Positions 29,069 through 39,444 are shown, numbered from the stretch's first letter. The stretch: 64,000 bases of DNA from Comamonas odontotermitis (GCF_020080045.1 NZ_CP083451.1:3211001-3275000), one strand, 5' to 3'. Numbers and translations: made by a program. Notes: generated from the sequence alone by a model not told the origin.

Positions 29069-31051
29069 TCAGTGCAAGGCTTTGTAGATGTCTTCTGCAA
29101 GTGCCGCCGAGATGCCTTCCACCGTCATCAGGTCATCCACGCTGGCGTCCTGCACGCCGCGTACACCGCCAAAGCGCTGCAGCAGCCTCGCCCGCTTCTT
29201 GGGGCCCACGCCCGGTATTTCTTCAAGGCTGCTGCCGCCCACGCGAACCTTAGCGCGCGCCGCGCGCATGCCGGTGATGGCAAAGCGGTGTGCTTCGTCG
29301 CGGATCTGCGCCACCAGCATGAGTGCGGCCGAATCCTTGCCCAGGTAGACCTTGTCTCGGCCGTCGCAGAAGACCAGCTCTTCCAGGCCCACCTTGCGGC
29401 CCTCGCCCTTTTCCACGCCCACGATGCGCGACAGATCAAGCCCGAGTTCGGTGAACACTTCGCGCGCCACGCCCACCTGGCCCTTGCCGCCGTCAATCAG
29501 CACGATATCGGGCAGCCGTGCGCTGCCCGAGGCCAATTCTGCCCCCCCTGCATCGCGCTGCGCCTCGGCCACCTTGCTGTAGCGGCGCGTGAGTACCTGG
29601 CGCATGGCGGCGTAGTCGTCGCCGCCGGTGATGCCGTCGATCTTGTAGCGCCGGTATTCGCTGCTCTGCATCTTGTGGTGGTGAAACACCACGCATGAGG
29701 CCTGGGTGTTCTCGCCTGCAGTGTGAGAAATGTCGAAACACTCGATGGTCAACTGGTCGACGTCATCCTGCGGCAGATCCAGCGCATCGACCAGCGCGCG
29801 CGTGCGCGCCTGCTGCGAGCCCTCTTCGGCCAGCAGGCGTGCCAGCTGCAGCTGCGCGTTCTTTTCGGCCATCTCCAGCCACACGCGGCGCTCTTCGCGT
29901 GGCTGTGAGACCGCAGCTACGCGCTGCCCCACCTGCTCTGACAGCGCCCGCAACAGCGCCGCATCGACCGGATCGCTCACCACGAGCACTGGCGGAGGCG
30001 CCACCTGCAGGTAATGCTGCGCCACAAAGGCTTCCAGCACACGGGATTCCACTTGTTTTACCGCCTGGCTACGCCCATCAGGCATGCGCTGATTGCTATC
30101 ATTTTCTTCCAAATCAGCCTGCGCGATGGCGGTGCTGTCCTCGACATGCACCGGAAAATAGGCACGGTCGCCCAGATGCCGCCCGCCGCGCACCATGGCG
30201 AGGTTGACGCAGGCCTTACCGCCCTGCACCTTGACGGCCAGAATGTCCACATCCCGGTCATCGGTGGTCTCCACGCTCTGCTGGTGCAGCACGCTGGCCA
30301 ACGCCTTGATCTGGTTGCGGATTTCCGCTGCCTGCTCAAACTCCAGCTTGTCCGAGTGCGCCATCATGCGCGCCTCCAGTGTCTTGAGCAGCACATCCGT
30401 TTCGCCGCGCAGCATGGCCTCGGCATGGGCCACGTCGGCGGCATAGTCCTCTGGCCCGATGTGCTCCACACAGGGTGCACTGCAGCGCTTGATCTGGTAG
30501 AGCAGGCATGGCCGCGTGCGGTTGGTAAACACGCTGTCTTCGCAGGTGCGCAGGCGAAAGACTTTCTGCAGCAGCAGGATCGTCTCCTTAACCGCCCAGG
30601 CATTGGGATACGGGCCAAAGTAGCGATGCTTCTTGTCCGTAGAGCCGCGGTAGTAGGCAATGCGCGGATAGGCCTGGCTGGGTGGCGTCTTGAGGTTGCC
30701 ATCATGGATGGCAATGCCGGTGATCTTCAGATAGGGATAGCTTTTGTCGTCCCGAAAGAGAATGTTGTACTTGGGATTGAGCGTCTTGATCAGGTTGTTT
30801 TCCAGCAGCAGCGCCTCGGCTTCCGAGCGCACCACCGTGGTTTCCATCCGCACGATCTTGCTGACCATGTGGCCGATTCGCGTGCCCCCATGATCCTTCT
30901 GAAAATAACTGGATACCCGGCGCTTGAGATTGATGGCCTTGCCCACATACAGCAGGGCATCGCTGGCATCAAAGTAGCGGTACACGCCGGGCAAGGCGGG
31001 CAGCGCGGCCACTTGGGCCAGAAGTTCGGAAGAGTGCACAGGACTGGACAT
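29069..31051 (-). CDS. uvrC: Excinuclease ABC subunit C
   Basis: 660 residues. GIY-YIG nuclease at about 15-95 ([18 protein letters not shown]), UVR domain about 205-240, C-terminal RNase H-like endonuclease ([32 protein letters not shown]) and a helix-hairpin-helix tail. It makes both incisions in nucleotide excision repair. Residues about 316-333 ([18 protein letters not shown]) correspond to an in-frame copy of the palindromic repeat between the UVR and endonuclease regions, which helps explain the slightly long protein. The downstream gene is pgsA, as in many proteobacteria. Confidence 0.95.
   Translation of the reverse strand: MSSPVHSSELLAQVAALPALPGVYRYFDASDALLYVGKAINLKRRVSSYFQKDHGGTRIGHMVSKIVRMETTVVRSEAEALLLENNLIKTLNPKYNILFRDDKSYPYLKITGIAIHDGNLKTPPSQAYPRIAYYRGSTDKKHRYFGPYPNAWAVKETILLLQKVFRLRTCEDSVFTNRTRPCLLYQIKRCSAPCVEHIGPEDYAADVAHAEAMLRGETDVLLKTLEARMMAHSDKLEFEQAAEIRNQIKALASVLHQQSVETTDDRDVDILAVKVQGGKACVNLAMVRGGRHLGDRAYFPVHVEDSTAIAQADLEENDSNQRMPDGRSQAVKQVESRVLEAFVAQHYLQVAPPPVLVVSDPVDAALLRALSEQVGQRVAAVSQPREERRVWLEMAEKNAQLQLARLLAEEGSQQARTRALVDALDLPQDDVDQLTIECFDISHTAGENTQASCVVFHHHKMQSSEYRRYKIDGITGGDDYAAMRQVLTRRYSKVAEAQRDAGGAELASGSARLPDIVLIDGGKGQVGVAREVFTELGLDLSRIVGVEKGEGRKVGLEELVFCDGRDKVYLGKDSAALMLVAQIRDEAHRFAITGMRAARAKVRVGGSSLEEIPGVGPKKRARLLQRFGGVRGVQDASVDDLMTVEGISAALAEDIYKALH
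30055..30105. repeat. Palindromic repeat copy inside uvrC
   Basis: On the minus strand AAAATGATAGCAATCAGCGC, a central TGCCTGAT, and an arm GGGCGTAGCCAGGCGGTAAAA keep the family layout in diverged form. It is in frame within the linker region of UvrC. Confidence 0.6.
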
Positions 31052-31102
31052 GGCACTATTGTGCTATGCCGTGGCGCGCCCTGCGGTCAGCCGAAAAACT
31101 AT

Positions 31103-31152
31103 GATTTTGATAGCTATGAGCGCTTAACAATAAAGTGCCAGCCATCAATTTC
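31103..31152. repeat. Palindromic repeat copy between uvrC and the CoA-transferase gene
   Basis: TTTTGATAGCTATGAGCGCT, a short AACAATAA loop, then AGTGCCAGCCATCAATTT. A diverged copy in the intergenic gap. Confidence 0.65.
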
Positions 31153-31168
31153 TCATAAAAACCGCGAT

Positions 31169-32398
31169 CTACTGGACAATGCCACGCTCGCGCAGTGCTG
31201 CGATCTGCTGCGCATCCAGTCCCATGGATTGCAACACGGCATCCGTATCGTCACCCAGGTGCGGTGCGCTGCTGCGTACCGTGCCCGGTGTGCCGCTGAG
31301 TTTGGGCACAATGCCCGGCACTTCGAGCGTGTGCCCATCGCGGGTCTGCTGCTGCAGGATCATCTGGCGCGCGCGGTAGTGGGGGTCTTCCGCAATGTCC
31401 TTGGCGGTATAGACCTTGCCTGCGGGTACGCGGGCAGAAGCCAGCGCGTCCATCACCTGGGCAATATCGCGCCCGGCCGTCCAGGCGCCAATGGCAGCAT
31501 CGATTTCCTGCACCCGCGCCACGCGCCCTGCGTTGCCTGCAAGATCTGGCGCGTTGCCCAGGTCGGGACGGCCTATGGTGTCCATCAGGCGCTTGAATAT
31601 GCTGTCGCCATTGCCCGCCACCAGTACCCAGCCGTCCTGGCAGGGATAGGCGTTGGAAGGCGCGATGCCCGGCAGCGCACTGCCTGCGGCTTCGCGCACC
31701 GTGCCAAAGGCACTGTATTCAGGGATCAGGCTTTCCATCACATTAAAGACCGCTTCATGCAGGGCCACATCGATCACCTGGCCGGCTCCGCCGTTCACCT
31801 TGCGGTGGTAGAGCGCCATCATCACGCCGATCACGCCGTGCAGCGCCGCCAGCGTGTCGCCAATCGACACCCCCACCCGCACCGGCACGCGGCCGGGCTC
31901 GGCCGTCAGATGGCGCAAGCCCCCCATGGCTTCGCCAATCACGCCAAAGCCGGGTAGATCGCGATACGGGCCGCTTTGGCCATAGCCCGAGATGCGCAGC
32001 ATCACCAGCTCCGGGTTGATTGCATGCAATTCTTCGGGCGACATGCCCCAGGCCTCCAACGTACCGGGACGAAAGTTCTCCACCAGCACATCGGCTTCGG
32101 CAATCAGGCGGCGGGCAATATCCTGCGCCTCTTTCTGCCGCAGATCGAGCGCCACCGACTTCTTGTTGCGCGACTGCACCTGCCACCAGACGGAGGTGCC
32201 GTCCTGCAGCAGCCGCCAGTTGCGCAGCGGGTCGCCTGTGCCCGTAGCTTCGATCTTGATCACCTCGGCACCAAATTCGCCCAGTGTCTTGCCGCAGAAC
32301 GGCCCAGCAATCAGTTGCCCCATCTCCACCACCTTGACGCCCTGTAGCGCCGCAGGGCTTGCATCCTGTTGAGGAAGGTTTGCAATGTTCGTATCCAT
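31169..32398 (-). CDS. CaiB/BaiF family III CoA-transferase
   Basis: 409 residues from ATG 32398, which has GGAG nine bases upstream; a longer start at 32419 has no ribosome site. Family III CoA-transferases move CoA between carboxylic acids through an Asp-bound intermediate. Seen: VVEMGQLIAGPFCGKTLGEFG, the GTGDPLRNW region, and the likely catalytic Asp in SGYGQSGPYRDLPGFGVIG. Substrate unknown; no CoA-metabolism partner is adjacent. Divergent from earP. Confidence 0.92.
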   Translation of the reverse strand: MDTNIANLPQQDASPAALQGVKVVEMGQLIAGPFCGKTLGEFGAEVIKIEATGTGDPLRNWRLLQDGTSVWWQVQSRNKKSVALDLRQKEAQDIARRLIAEADVLVENFRPGTLEAWGMSPEELHAINPELVMLRISGYGQSGPYRDLPGFGVIGEAMGGLRHLTAEPGRVPVRVGVSIGDTLAALHGVIGVMMALYHRKVNGGAGQVIDVALHEAVFNVMESLIPEYSAFGTVREAAGSALPGIAPSNAYPCQDGWVLVAGNGDSIFKRLMDTIGRPDLGNAPDLAGNAGRVARVQEIDAAIGAWTAGRDIAQVMDALASARVPAGKVYTAKDIAEDPHYRARQMILQQQTRDGHTLEVPGIVPKLSGTPGTVRSSAPHLGDDTDAVLQSMGLDAQQIAALRERGIVQ

Positions 32399-32493
32399 CG
32401 GCGTGTCTCCGTCATTCATGGCTGACCGACATTGTCACCCAGTACCGCAGCAATGCCGGTGACTGCGGAGACTGCACTATCATCGCCCTCCTG

Positions 32494-33576
32494 ATGCATG
32501 AAGCCCGTCCTGCCCACCGCCCCGTCTGGGATATCTTTTGCCAGGTGATTGACAACTTTGGCGACATCGGCGTGTGCTGGCGGCTGGCGGCCGATCTGGC
32601 GCAGCGCGGCTGCCAGGTGCGCCTGTGGGTGGACGATGCCAGCGCCCTGGCCTGGATGGCGCCACAAGGCGCACCTCACGTACAGGTATGGCCGTGGCCC
32701 GAAGCTGCCCCGCCCGATGGCCCGGGCGATGTGGTGATCGAAGCTTTCGGCTGTGAAATCCCACCATCTTTTCAGCAGGCCATCGCAGGGAAGGCGCAAG
32801 ACAATCCTCGCAGCCCGGTCTGGATCAACCTGGAATACCTTTCTGCGCAAGACTATGTGGAACGCTGCCACCGCCTGCCCTCGCGCCTGATGAGCGGACC
32901 TGCAGCGGGGCTCACGCGCTGGTTCTTCTACCCCGGATTCACCGACCGCACCGGTGGCCTGTTGCGTGAAGCCGCTCTGGCAGAGCGCCAGGCCGCATTT
33001 GACCGCCCTGCCTGGCGTGCTCGCCACGGCTTGCAGGATAGTGACCTGGTTTTTTCGTTGTTCTGCTATGAACCAGCTGCCTTTGCACAGGTATTTGCAG
33101 CCAGCGGGCCCGGTGTGCAATGGCTCGTGACGCCCGGGCGTGCAACAGCGCTCGTGCAATCGACGCCGCAGGCGGCAGGCGCCGCCCATGTGCATTACCT
33201 GCCAACAGGCACCCAATTGCAGTTTGACGACATGCTGTGGGCCTGCGACCTCAATTTTGTCCGCGGCGAAGATTCCCTGGTGCGCGCCATCTGGGCAGGC
33301 AAGCCATTCATCTGGCAAATCTATCCGCAGGATGACAATGCGCACCACGCCAAGCTGGCGGCTTTTCTGGACTGGCTGGAGGCGCCAGCCAGCCTGCGTG
33401 AGGCCCACGCGTTGTGGAATGGCACCGCTCCCGCAGATGCGCCATTGCCCTGGCCCACACCGAGCCCGGCCCTGCTTGCCCTATGGGCAACCTGCGTGCA
33501 GGCTGCACGCCACAGGCTGCAGGCCCAGCCCAGCCTCACAGAACAGCTCATGGCGTTTGTGGGCGAAAAAGGTTAG
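32494..33576 (+). CDS. earP: EF-P arginine rhamnosyltransferase EarP
   Basis: 360 residues from ATG 32494. GT104-family enzyme that attaches rhamnose from dTDP-rhamnose to Arg32 of elongation factor P. The N-terminal motif WDIFCQVIDNFGDIGVCWRL carries the catalytic Asp, and the C-terminal nucleotide-sugar site includes RGEDSLVRAIWAGKPFIWQ. It lies directly upstream of efp, the usual arrangement, and efp carries the matching Arg. Confidence 0.96.
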   Translation: MHEARPAHRPVWDIFCQVIDNFGDIGVCWRLAADLAQRGCQVRLWVDDASALAWMAPQGAPHVQVWPWPEAAPPDGPGDVVIEAFGCEIPPSFQQAIAGKAQDNPRSPVWINLEYLSAQDYVERCHRLPSRLMSGPAAGLTRWFFYPGFTDRTGGLLREAALAERQAAFDRPAWRARHGLQDSDLVFSLFCYEPAAFAQVFAASGPGVQWLVTPGRATALVQSTPQAAGAAHVHYLPTGTQLQFDDMLWACDLNFVRGEDSLVRAIWAGKPFIWQIYPQDDNAHHAKLAAFLDWLEAPASLREAHALWNGTAPADAPLPWPTPSPALLALWATCVQAARHRLQAQPSLTEQLMAFVGEKG

Positions 33577-33740
33577 AATCGGAGTCTTTGCGCTTTTCCG
33601 CTTTTGGATCGCCAATCGGCCCAACGGATGCGCTCAACGCCGCGGAACATGCTACGGCGCAGCACAGGCAGTGCTCTCGTCCACTGCATCATTTGCCGCC
33701 CGTAGCCGTTTGAGCGGCCCCAACACAGGCAAATACTGCT

Positions 33741-34295
33741 ATGAAAATCGCTCAAGAAATCCGTGCCGGCAACGTGATCATGTTCGGCAAAGACCCGATG
33801 ATCGTTCTGAAGACCGAATACGCTCGCGGCGGCCGTGGTGCTGCAACCGTGCGCATGAAGCTCAAGAGCCTGATCGGCAACTTCGGCACGGAAAACGTGT
33901 TCAAGGCCGACGACAAGATCGACAACGTGATCCTGGACAAGAAGGATTGCACCTACTCGTACTTCGCTGACCCGATGTATGTGTGGATGGACCCCGAGTT
34001 CAACCAGTACGAAGTGGAAGCCGAAAACATGGCTGACGCACTGAACTACCTGGAAGACGGCATGGAAGCCGAAGTCGTGTTCTACGACGGCAAGGCCATC
34101 TCGGTGGAACTGCCCACCACCATCGTGCGCGAAATCACCTGGACCGAGCCCGCCGTCAAGGGCGACACCTCTGGCAAGGTCCTCAAGCCCGCCAAGATCG
34201 CAACCGGTTTTGAAGTGGCCGTGCCACTGTTCGTGAGCCAGGAAGACAAGATCGAAATCGACACCCGCACCGGCGAATACCGCAAGCGCGTGTAA
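33741..34295 (+). CDS. efp: Elongation factor P (arginine type)
   Basis: 184 residues. It relieves ribosomes stalled at polyproline. The loop at the tip of domain I is YARGGRGAA with Arg at position 32, the residue rhamnosylated by EarP, instead of the Lys of E. coli type EF-P. The C-terminal [20 protein letters not shown] and [14 protein letters not shown] are conserved. 164 bp separate it from earP. Confidence 0.97.
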   Translation: MKIAQEIRAGNVIMFGKDPMIVLKTEYARGGRGAATVRMKLKSLIGNFGTENVFKADDKIDNVILDKKDCTYSYFADPMYVWMDPEFNQYEVEAENMADALNYLEDGMEAEVVFYDGKAISVELPTTIVREITWTEPAVKGDTSGKVLKPAKIATGFEVAVPLFVSQEDKIEIDTRTGEYRKRV

Positions 34296-34340
34296 TGCAG
34301 CGTCGGCCTCTCGGGCCGGCTTTGCAGATCGACTTCACAC

Positions 34341-34369
34341 AAAGCCTCCAGCCAGCTGGAGGCTTTTTT
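34341..34369 (+). terminator. Terminator after efp
   Basis: AAAGCCTCCAGC and GCTGGAGGCTTTTTT form a perfect stem with a T-run on the plus strand. Confidence 0.92.
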
Positions 34370-34610
34370 GCGTCTGGGGTGCCCCTCGCCAACAGGGCAA
34401 CAAATCCAGCACCATGCACCGCAAAGCGCAGGGCTACCGTGCAGATACCCCTACCCATACCTTGAGGAAGTGCCTACTTCCTCTGAAAGCGCAGCCTTCC
34501 ACCGGATTACCCAGAAAATCCCAGAAACATATTTTTACCCACTAAAAATACAAATTTATTTTTGCCCAGGTAGAATTCGACGCCATATTGATAGAAATTC
34601 TGGACTCATC

Positions 34611-35237
34611 ATGGACCATGACCAAGCCGAAGCCCGGCTGACCATTTTTCAAGGCATGCAACGGGTACTGCAAGCAGACCGGCTGAGCGTGCTGCGTTAT
34701 CTGCAGAACCACGACGAACTGCACCCGCAAGGCAGTACGCCTGCGCCGTGGGTGTTCGACGATGCCACGGGTTTGCGCCTGGATCTGAATTGGCGTGCCG
34801 AACTGGCTGAACATGCGGCAGCCGCATCGCCTGGCCCTGCAGCCAATTCCCCCTCCTCAACCGGCGTCGACAGCCGCAACGCTACCCGCTCGCGCGCGGT
34901 GGGCCGCCCCAAGCTGGGTGTGGTGTCACGGGAAGTCACCCTGCTACCACGCCACTGGGAATGGCTGGGTCGCCAGCCCGGCGGCGCATCGGCTGCGTTG
35001 CGCCGCCTGATCGAAGACGCCCGCAACGCCCATGCTGCGCAGGACGCCCGGCGTGCAGCAACCGAAGCCACTTATCGCTTCATGCAGGAAATGGCCGGAG
35101 ATCAGCCGGGCTTTGAGGAAGCCTGCCGCGCATTGTTCGCCAGTAAGGAATCGGCTTTCCAGCTGCAGACCCAGGGCTGGCCAGACGATATACAGGCCTA
35201 CCTCCACCAGCTCAGCCGCCCTGTCTGGGCAGGCTGA
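34611..35237 (+). CDS. DUF2239-family protein
   Basis: 208 residues from ATG 34611 (MDHDQAEARLTIF). Seen: a conserved N-terminal block, a variable Ala/Ser-rich linker (about 70-105), then GRPKLGVVSREVTLLPRHWE and WLGRQPGGASAALRRLIEDA, the hallmark C-terminal region of DUF2239. Function unknown. The AT-rich 240 bp upstream likely hold the promoter; no good ribosome site was seen. Confidence 0.85.
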   Translation: MDHDQAEARLTIFQGMQRVLQADRLSVLRYLQNHDELHPQGSTPAPWVFDDATGLRLDLNWRAELAEHAAAASPGPAANSPSSTGVDSRNATRSRAVGRPKLGVVSREVTLLPRHWEWLGRQPGGASAALRRLIEDARNAHAAQDARRAATEATYRFMQEMAGDQPGFEEACRALFASKESAFQLQTQGWPDDIQAYLHQLSRPVWAG

Positions 35238-35355
35238 TCTGCCATCTACCGAGCCATCGACCAATCTTGCCTGCGCACATGACCATGCGCCGAACATTCG
35301 CGTGTTCGCGTGCTCGGCTCAATTTTTTACATTTAGCAAAAAATCACAACAACAG

Positions 35356-36798
35356 ATGCAAGCCTCCGCCTCTCCCGCGCCCAACGCTGCACAGGCAACG
35401 CAGCCACCCGGCCCTCCCCCGCGCGCGCCATTGACGCAGCCCTCTGGGAATGCACCACAACGCCCTCTGTGGAAGGTGTTCATGGTCTTTCTGGGGCCCA
35501 TGATCCTGTCCAACATCCTGCAGTCGCTCTCGGGCACGCTCAACAGCATGTTTCTGGGCCAGATGATGGGGTTCAAGGCGCTGGCGGCCGTCGCAGCCTT
35601 CTTTCCAGTGATGTTCGTGTTCATCGCCTTTGTCATTGGCCTGGGCGCCGGTGCCTCGGTGCTGATTGGGCAGGCCTGGGGAGCGCGCCAGTTGGACAAG
35701 GTGCGCGCCATTGCCGGCACCACCTTGCTCGTGGGCCTGATCTTTGGCGCCGTGGTGGCCGTGTTTGGCGGACTGTTCACGCGCCCCATCATGCAGTTGC
35801 TGGGTACGCCGGCGGACATTCTGGAGCAAGCAACCATTTACTCCCGCATCGTGCTGCTGGGCATGCCGGGGTTGTTTGTGTTCCTGCTGGCCACATCGCT
35901 GCTGCGCGGCGTGGGCGACACACTCACACCGATGTGGTCGCTGATTTTGTCCACGGCCATTGGCCTCATCAGCACACCCGCACTGATTGCAGGCTGGTGG
36001 GGCCTGCCCCAATTGGGGGTGGCCAGTGCAGGGGTGTCGATGATTCTGGGTTTCAGCATCGCCCTGGTCTGGCTAGGGGTACACCTGCGCCATCAGGGCA
36101 GCGTGCTCGCACCGGGTCGTGCGCTTCTCAAGGCCATGCGCATTGATGCCGTGCTGCTCAAGGGCGTGCTGCGCGTAGGCATTCCCACAGGCGTGCTGAT
36201 GATTGCCACATCGCTCGCGGGCCTGGTGGTGATGTCGCTGATCAATGGCTTTGGCTCCAGCGCCACGGCCGCGTATGGCGCGGTCAACCAGATCAACTCC
36301 TTTGCCCAGTTTCCCCTGATCTCGATCGCAATCACCGCTTCCATCCTGGGTGCGCAGGCTATTGGCGCAGGCCATAGTGAGCGCCTGCCTGCCATTGCGC
36401 GCACGGCCCTCACCATCAATCTGGCGCTGGGTGGCGCGACGGCGCTCGCCGGTTCGTTGTTTGCCAGGCCTTTGCTGCGCATCTTCATTACCGACGAGCA
36501 GGTACTGCATGTGGCGGTCGAGCTGCTGTACATCGTGCTCTGGAGTGGCCTGCTGTTTGGCGCCTTTGCATCGCTGTCCGCGCTGATGCGGGCCAGCGGC
36601 GATGTGGTGGTGCCTACCGCCATCACCATTGCCGTGCTGACGGTGCTGGAGCTGCCGCTCGCCTGGCTGCTGAGCCAGCGCTTCGGCCTGATCGGCATCT
36701 GGATGGCGTTTCCGCTCTCCTACAGCATCACCCTGGGACTGCAGACCTGGTACTACAAGGCCGTCTGGAAGAAGCGACCGATCCGCAAAATGGTATGA
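35356..36798 (+). CDS. MATE-family efflux transporter
   Basis: 480 residues from ATG 35356. A Pro/Ala-rich cytoplasmic N-terminus (about 1-35) precedes twelve membrane helices in two six-helix halves. FLGPMILSNILQSLSGTLNS starts the first MatE domain and VLRVGIPTGVLMIATSLAG the second. It exports cationic drugs or metabolites using a Na+ or H+ gradient. Substrate unknown. The 118 bp upstream carry no other gene. Confidence 0.92.
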   Translation: MQASASPAPNAAQATQPPGPPPRAPLTQPSGNAPQRPLWKVFMVFLGPMILSNILQSLSGTLNSMFLGQMMGFKALAAVAAFFPVMFVFIAFVIGLGAGASVLIGQAWGARQLDKVRAIAGTTLLVGLIFGAVVAVFGGLFTRPIMQLLGTPADILEQATIYSRIVLLGMPGLFVFLLATSLLRGVGDTLTPMWSLILSTAIGLISTPALIAGWWGLPQLGVASAGVSMILGFSIALVWLGVHLRHQGSVLAPGRALLKAMRIDAVLLKGVLRVGIPTGVLMIATSLAGLVVMSLINGFGSSATAAYGAVNQINSFAQFPLISIAITASILGAQAIGAGHSERLPAIARTALTINLALGGATALAGSLFARPLLRIFITDEQVLHVAVELLYIVLWSGLLFGAFASLSALMRASGDVVVPTAITIAVLTVLELPLAWLLSQRFGLIGIWMAFPLSYSITLGLQTWYYKAVWKKRPIRKMV

Positions 36799-36931
36799 GC
36801 ACCGCCCACTGGGCGGCGTGGATTCGGTAAAGCTTTGTCAGCCATTGCGGCAACTGCGCGGCCGCATGGTGACAGCCTGTTCAAAAACTGAAATCATGGC
36901 CAACCTGCACTTGTGGCACCAACACCTCTCT

Positions 36932-37744
36932 ATGCCCGATACCAAGAAATACCGCGTTCCCATCAAAGGCAAGGTCAAACTGGCCGACTACGATCCTGCG
37001 GCAACCCCATTTGCGCACGACAGCATCAAAGCCCAGGAGAAGGACCTCAAAGCACTGAACCAGCAGCTGGCCCGGCTGACGCGACCGCTGCAGGCAGAAT
37101 GCAAGCGCTCCATCCTGCTGGTATTGCAGGGTATGGACGCGTCGGGCAAGGACGGCACGGTACGCGGCGTATTCAAATACACCAGCCCGCTGGGCGTGCG
37201 GCTGGTCACCTTCAAGGCGCCCTCCAAGGAAGAGTTGGCCCACGACTACCTGTGGCGCTGCCACGCCATGGTGCCCGCCAAAGGCGAAATCGGAGTGTGG
37301 AACCGCAGCCACTACGAAGACGTGCTGGTGCCCGTCGTCAACCAGTGGATCGACAAGGACACCACCCGGCAGCGCTATGCACAGATCAACGACTTTGAAC
37401 GCCTGCTGACCGAGAACGGCACCACCGTTCTCAAGTGCATGCTGCACATCAGCAAGGACGAGCAGCGCAAGCGCCTGCAGGAGCGCATCGATACCCCTGA
37501 AAAGCGCTGGAAGTTCAGCCTGGGCGATCTGGACGTGCGCAAGCAGTGGGACGACTACCAGCAGGCCTACGAAGACCTGCTGGAGGCAACCTCGACCGCG
37601 CATGCGCCCTGGTACATCATTCCAGCCGACGACAAGCTGCACCGCAACCTGATGGTGAGCACCCTGCTCAACCACACGCTGCTGGACATGCAGCCCCAAT
37701 ACCCGGTGGATTATCCCGAACTCGCTGGCCTGCGGGTGGTCTGA
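36932..37744 (+). CDS. ppk2: Polyphosphate kinase 2 family protein
   Basis: 270 residues from ATG 36932 (MPDTKKYRVPIKGKVKLADY); an ATG at 36896 would add 12 residues and neither has a clear ribosome site. PPK2 transfers phosphate between polyphosphate and nucleotides. Walker A is GMDASGKDGTVRGVF, Walker B lies in GVWNRSHYEDVLV, and the lid is RWKFSLGDLDVRKQWDDY. The length and N-terminal segment fit the class III type that phosphorylates AMP and ADP. Convergent with rimO. Confidence 0.92.
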   Translation: MPDTKKYRVPIKGKVKLADYDPAATPFAHDSIKAQEKDLKALNQQLARLTRPLQAECKRSILLVLQGMDASGKDGTVRGVFKYTSPLGVRLVTFKAPSKEELAHDYLWRCHAMVPAKGEIGVWNRSHYEDVLVPVVNQWIDKDTTRQRYAQINDFERLLTENGTTVLKCMLHISKDEQRKRLQERIDTPEKRWKFSLGDLDVRKQWDDYQQAYEDLLEATSTAHAPWYIIPADDKLHRNLMVSTLLNHTLLDMQPQYPVDYPELAGLRVV

Positions 37745-37782
37745 GCCACTCCCTCGCGGCACGCTCAAACAGCATTTTTCAA

Positions 37783-37836
37783 ATAAAAAAGCTGCTGGCG
37801 CACATTAGGTGCGCGCCAGCAGCTATTATTTTTATA
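37783..37836. repeat. Palindromic repeat between ppk2 and rimO, likely bidirectional terminator
   Basis: AAAAAAGCTGCTGGCGCAC and GTGCGCGCCAGCAGCTATT form a near-perfect stem with A/T ends on both sides, in the gap of two convergent genes. Same family as 18378-18427. Confidence 0.82.
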
Positions 37837-37864
37837 GTACTAAGCGCCAGTCAGGACCAGACCG

Positions 37865-39277
37865 TTAGACGGGGATGCCCACCAGATCGTGCCCCTGGCT
37901 GCGCAGGATGCGCACCTTGATCAGCTCGCCCACCTTATAGGTCTTGCTTGCCTTCTCTGGCGGCATCAGGTGAACCACGCCATCGATTTCAGGTGCATCG
38001 GCATAGGTGCGGGCCACGCCACCCTTCTTGCCCAGACCGATAGATTTGTCCACCAGCACCTGCATGGTCTGGCCCACGCGGCGCTCCAGACGTTTGGCAG
38101 ACACCTCTTCGGCTACTTCCATGAAACGGGCGCGGCGCGCCTCGCGCACCTCCTGCGGCAGCATGCCGGGCAGGTCGTTGGCGGTCGCACCGTCCACCGG
38201 GCTGTAGGCAAAACAGCCAGCGCGGTCGATCTCGGCCTCGCGGATGAAATCCAGCAAGTGCTCGAACTCTTCTTCGGTCTCGCCCGGAAAGCCTGCAATG
38301 AAAGTGGAGCGGATCACCAGTTCAGGGCAGATCTTGCGCCACTCCATGATGCGTTCGAGGTTCTTTTCACCGCTGGCGGGGCGCTTCATGCGCCGCAATA
38401 CATCAGGGTGGCTGTGCTGCAGGGGCACATCCAGGTAAGGCAGTACCAGACCCTGCGCCATCAGCGGCAGAATGGCGTCGACGGTCGGATAAGGATAGAC
38501 ATAGTGCAGGCGCACCCAGGCGCCATAGGGCTTGGCCAGCTCACCGAGCGTCTGCACCAGCTCCAGCATGCGGGTCTTGACGGGTTTTCCATCCCAGAAG
38601 CCCGTGCGGTATTTCACATCCACGCCATAGGCAGAGGTGTCCTGGCTGATCACCAGCAACTCCTTCACACCGCCTTCAAACAGCGCCTTGGCTTCCTTGA
38701 GCACGTCGCCGATCGGGCGGCTGACCAGGTCGCCCCGCATCGACGGGATGATGCAGAAAGTACAGCGGTGGTTGCAACCCTCGCTGATCTTCAGATATGC
38801 GTAGTGCTTGGGCGTGAGTTTGATGCCGGCTTCGCCAAAGCTGCCAGGCACCAGATCGATGAAAGGGTCATGGGGCTTGGGCAGATTCGTGTGCACCGCA
38901 TCCATCACCTCCTGCGTGGCGTGAGGCCCGGTCACCGCCAGCACGCTGGGGTGCATTTGCTTGACCATGTTGCCGCCGTTCTCGCCCGTCTTCGCGCCGA
39001 GGCAGCCGGTCACAATCACCTTGCCATTCTCGGCCAGCGCCTCGCCAATCGTGTCCAGGCTCTCCTTGACAGCGTCGTCGATGAAACCGCAGGTGTTCAC
39101 GATCACCAGATCTGCGCCCTCGAAGGTCTTGGAAGTCTGGTAGCCCTCTGCGCTCAATTGCGTCAGGATCAATTCACTGTCGGTCAGTGCCTTGGGGCAG
39201 CCCAACGACACGAAGCCCACTTTGGGGACCTTGGCTGTGCCGGGGACGGAGTTCGCGGGGGTGATGGTTTCGGTCAT
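37865..39277 (-). CDS. rimO: Ribosomal protein S12 methylthiotransferase RimO
   Basis: 470 residues. It adds a methylthio group to a conserved Asp of ribosomal protein S12. UPF0004 N-domain with cluster Cys27, Cys63 and Cys92; radical SAM motif C168-x3-C172-x2-C175 in [12 protein letters not shown]-terminal TRAM domain near residues 400-465. Start [11 protein letters not shown] with the conserved [15 protein letters not shown] soon after. A G13 tract lies about 155 bp upstream. Confidence 0.97.
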   Translation of the reverse strand: MTETITPANSVPGTAKVPKVGFVSLGCPKALTDSELILTQLSAEGYQTSKTFEGADLVIVNTCGFIDDAVKESLDTIGEALAENGKVIVTGCLGAKTGENGGNMVKQMHPSVLAVTGPHATQEVMDAVHTNLPKPHDPFIDLVPGSFGEAGIKLTPKHYAYLKISEGCNHRCTFCIIPSMRGDLVSRPIGDVLKEAKALFEGGVKELLVISQDTSAYGVDVKYRTGFWDGKPVKTRMLELVQTLGELAKPYGAWVRLHYVYPYPTVDAILPLMAQGLVLPYLDVPLQHSHPDVLRRMKRPASGEKNLERIMEWRKICPELVIRSTFIAGFPGETEEEFEHLLDFIREAEIDRAGCFAYSPVDGATANDLPGMLPQEVREARRARFMEVAEEVSAKRLERRVGQTMQVLVDKSIGLGKKGGVARTYADAPEIDGVVHLMPPEKASKTYKVGELIKVRILRSQGHDLVGIPV

Positions 39278-39370
39278 AGGGCGGGTATTTTCGCAGTTTT
39301 GCGTGAAACTCCGCAGCGCTAGGGTTTGTGCGCAGCAGCATGTCTGTCACACGGCCCCGCTCCAAAGCCA

Positions 39371-39423
39371 TAAAAATACCCGCCAGCGCATACCACGCAA
39401 GCGGGATCAGCTATCAATTTTGA
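39371..39423. repeat. Diverged palindromic repeat upstream of rimO
   Basis: AAAAATACCCGCCAGCGCAT, a short ACCACG loop, then CAAGCGGGATCAGCTATCAA. Same layout as the other copies but more diverged. Confidence 0.6.
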
Positions 39424-39431
39424 TAGGGTGT

Positions 39432-39444
39432 GGGGGGGGGGGGG
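39432..39444. repeat. Homopolymeric G13 tract
   Basis: Thirteen consecutive G on the plus strand between phaR (3' end at 39489) and rimO (start at 39277). Such tracts slip in replication. Its exact length may also be uncertain from sequencing. Confidence 0.9.

Noticed and set aside
30014..31957. Plus-strand frame of about 650 codons spanning uvrC and the CoA-transferase gene
   Set aside because: It crosses an intergenic repeat and lies opposite two well-supported genes.
37889..39322. Plus-strand frame of about 480 codons opposite rimO
   Set aside because: Antisense to rimO, whose radical SAM motifs are unambiguous.
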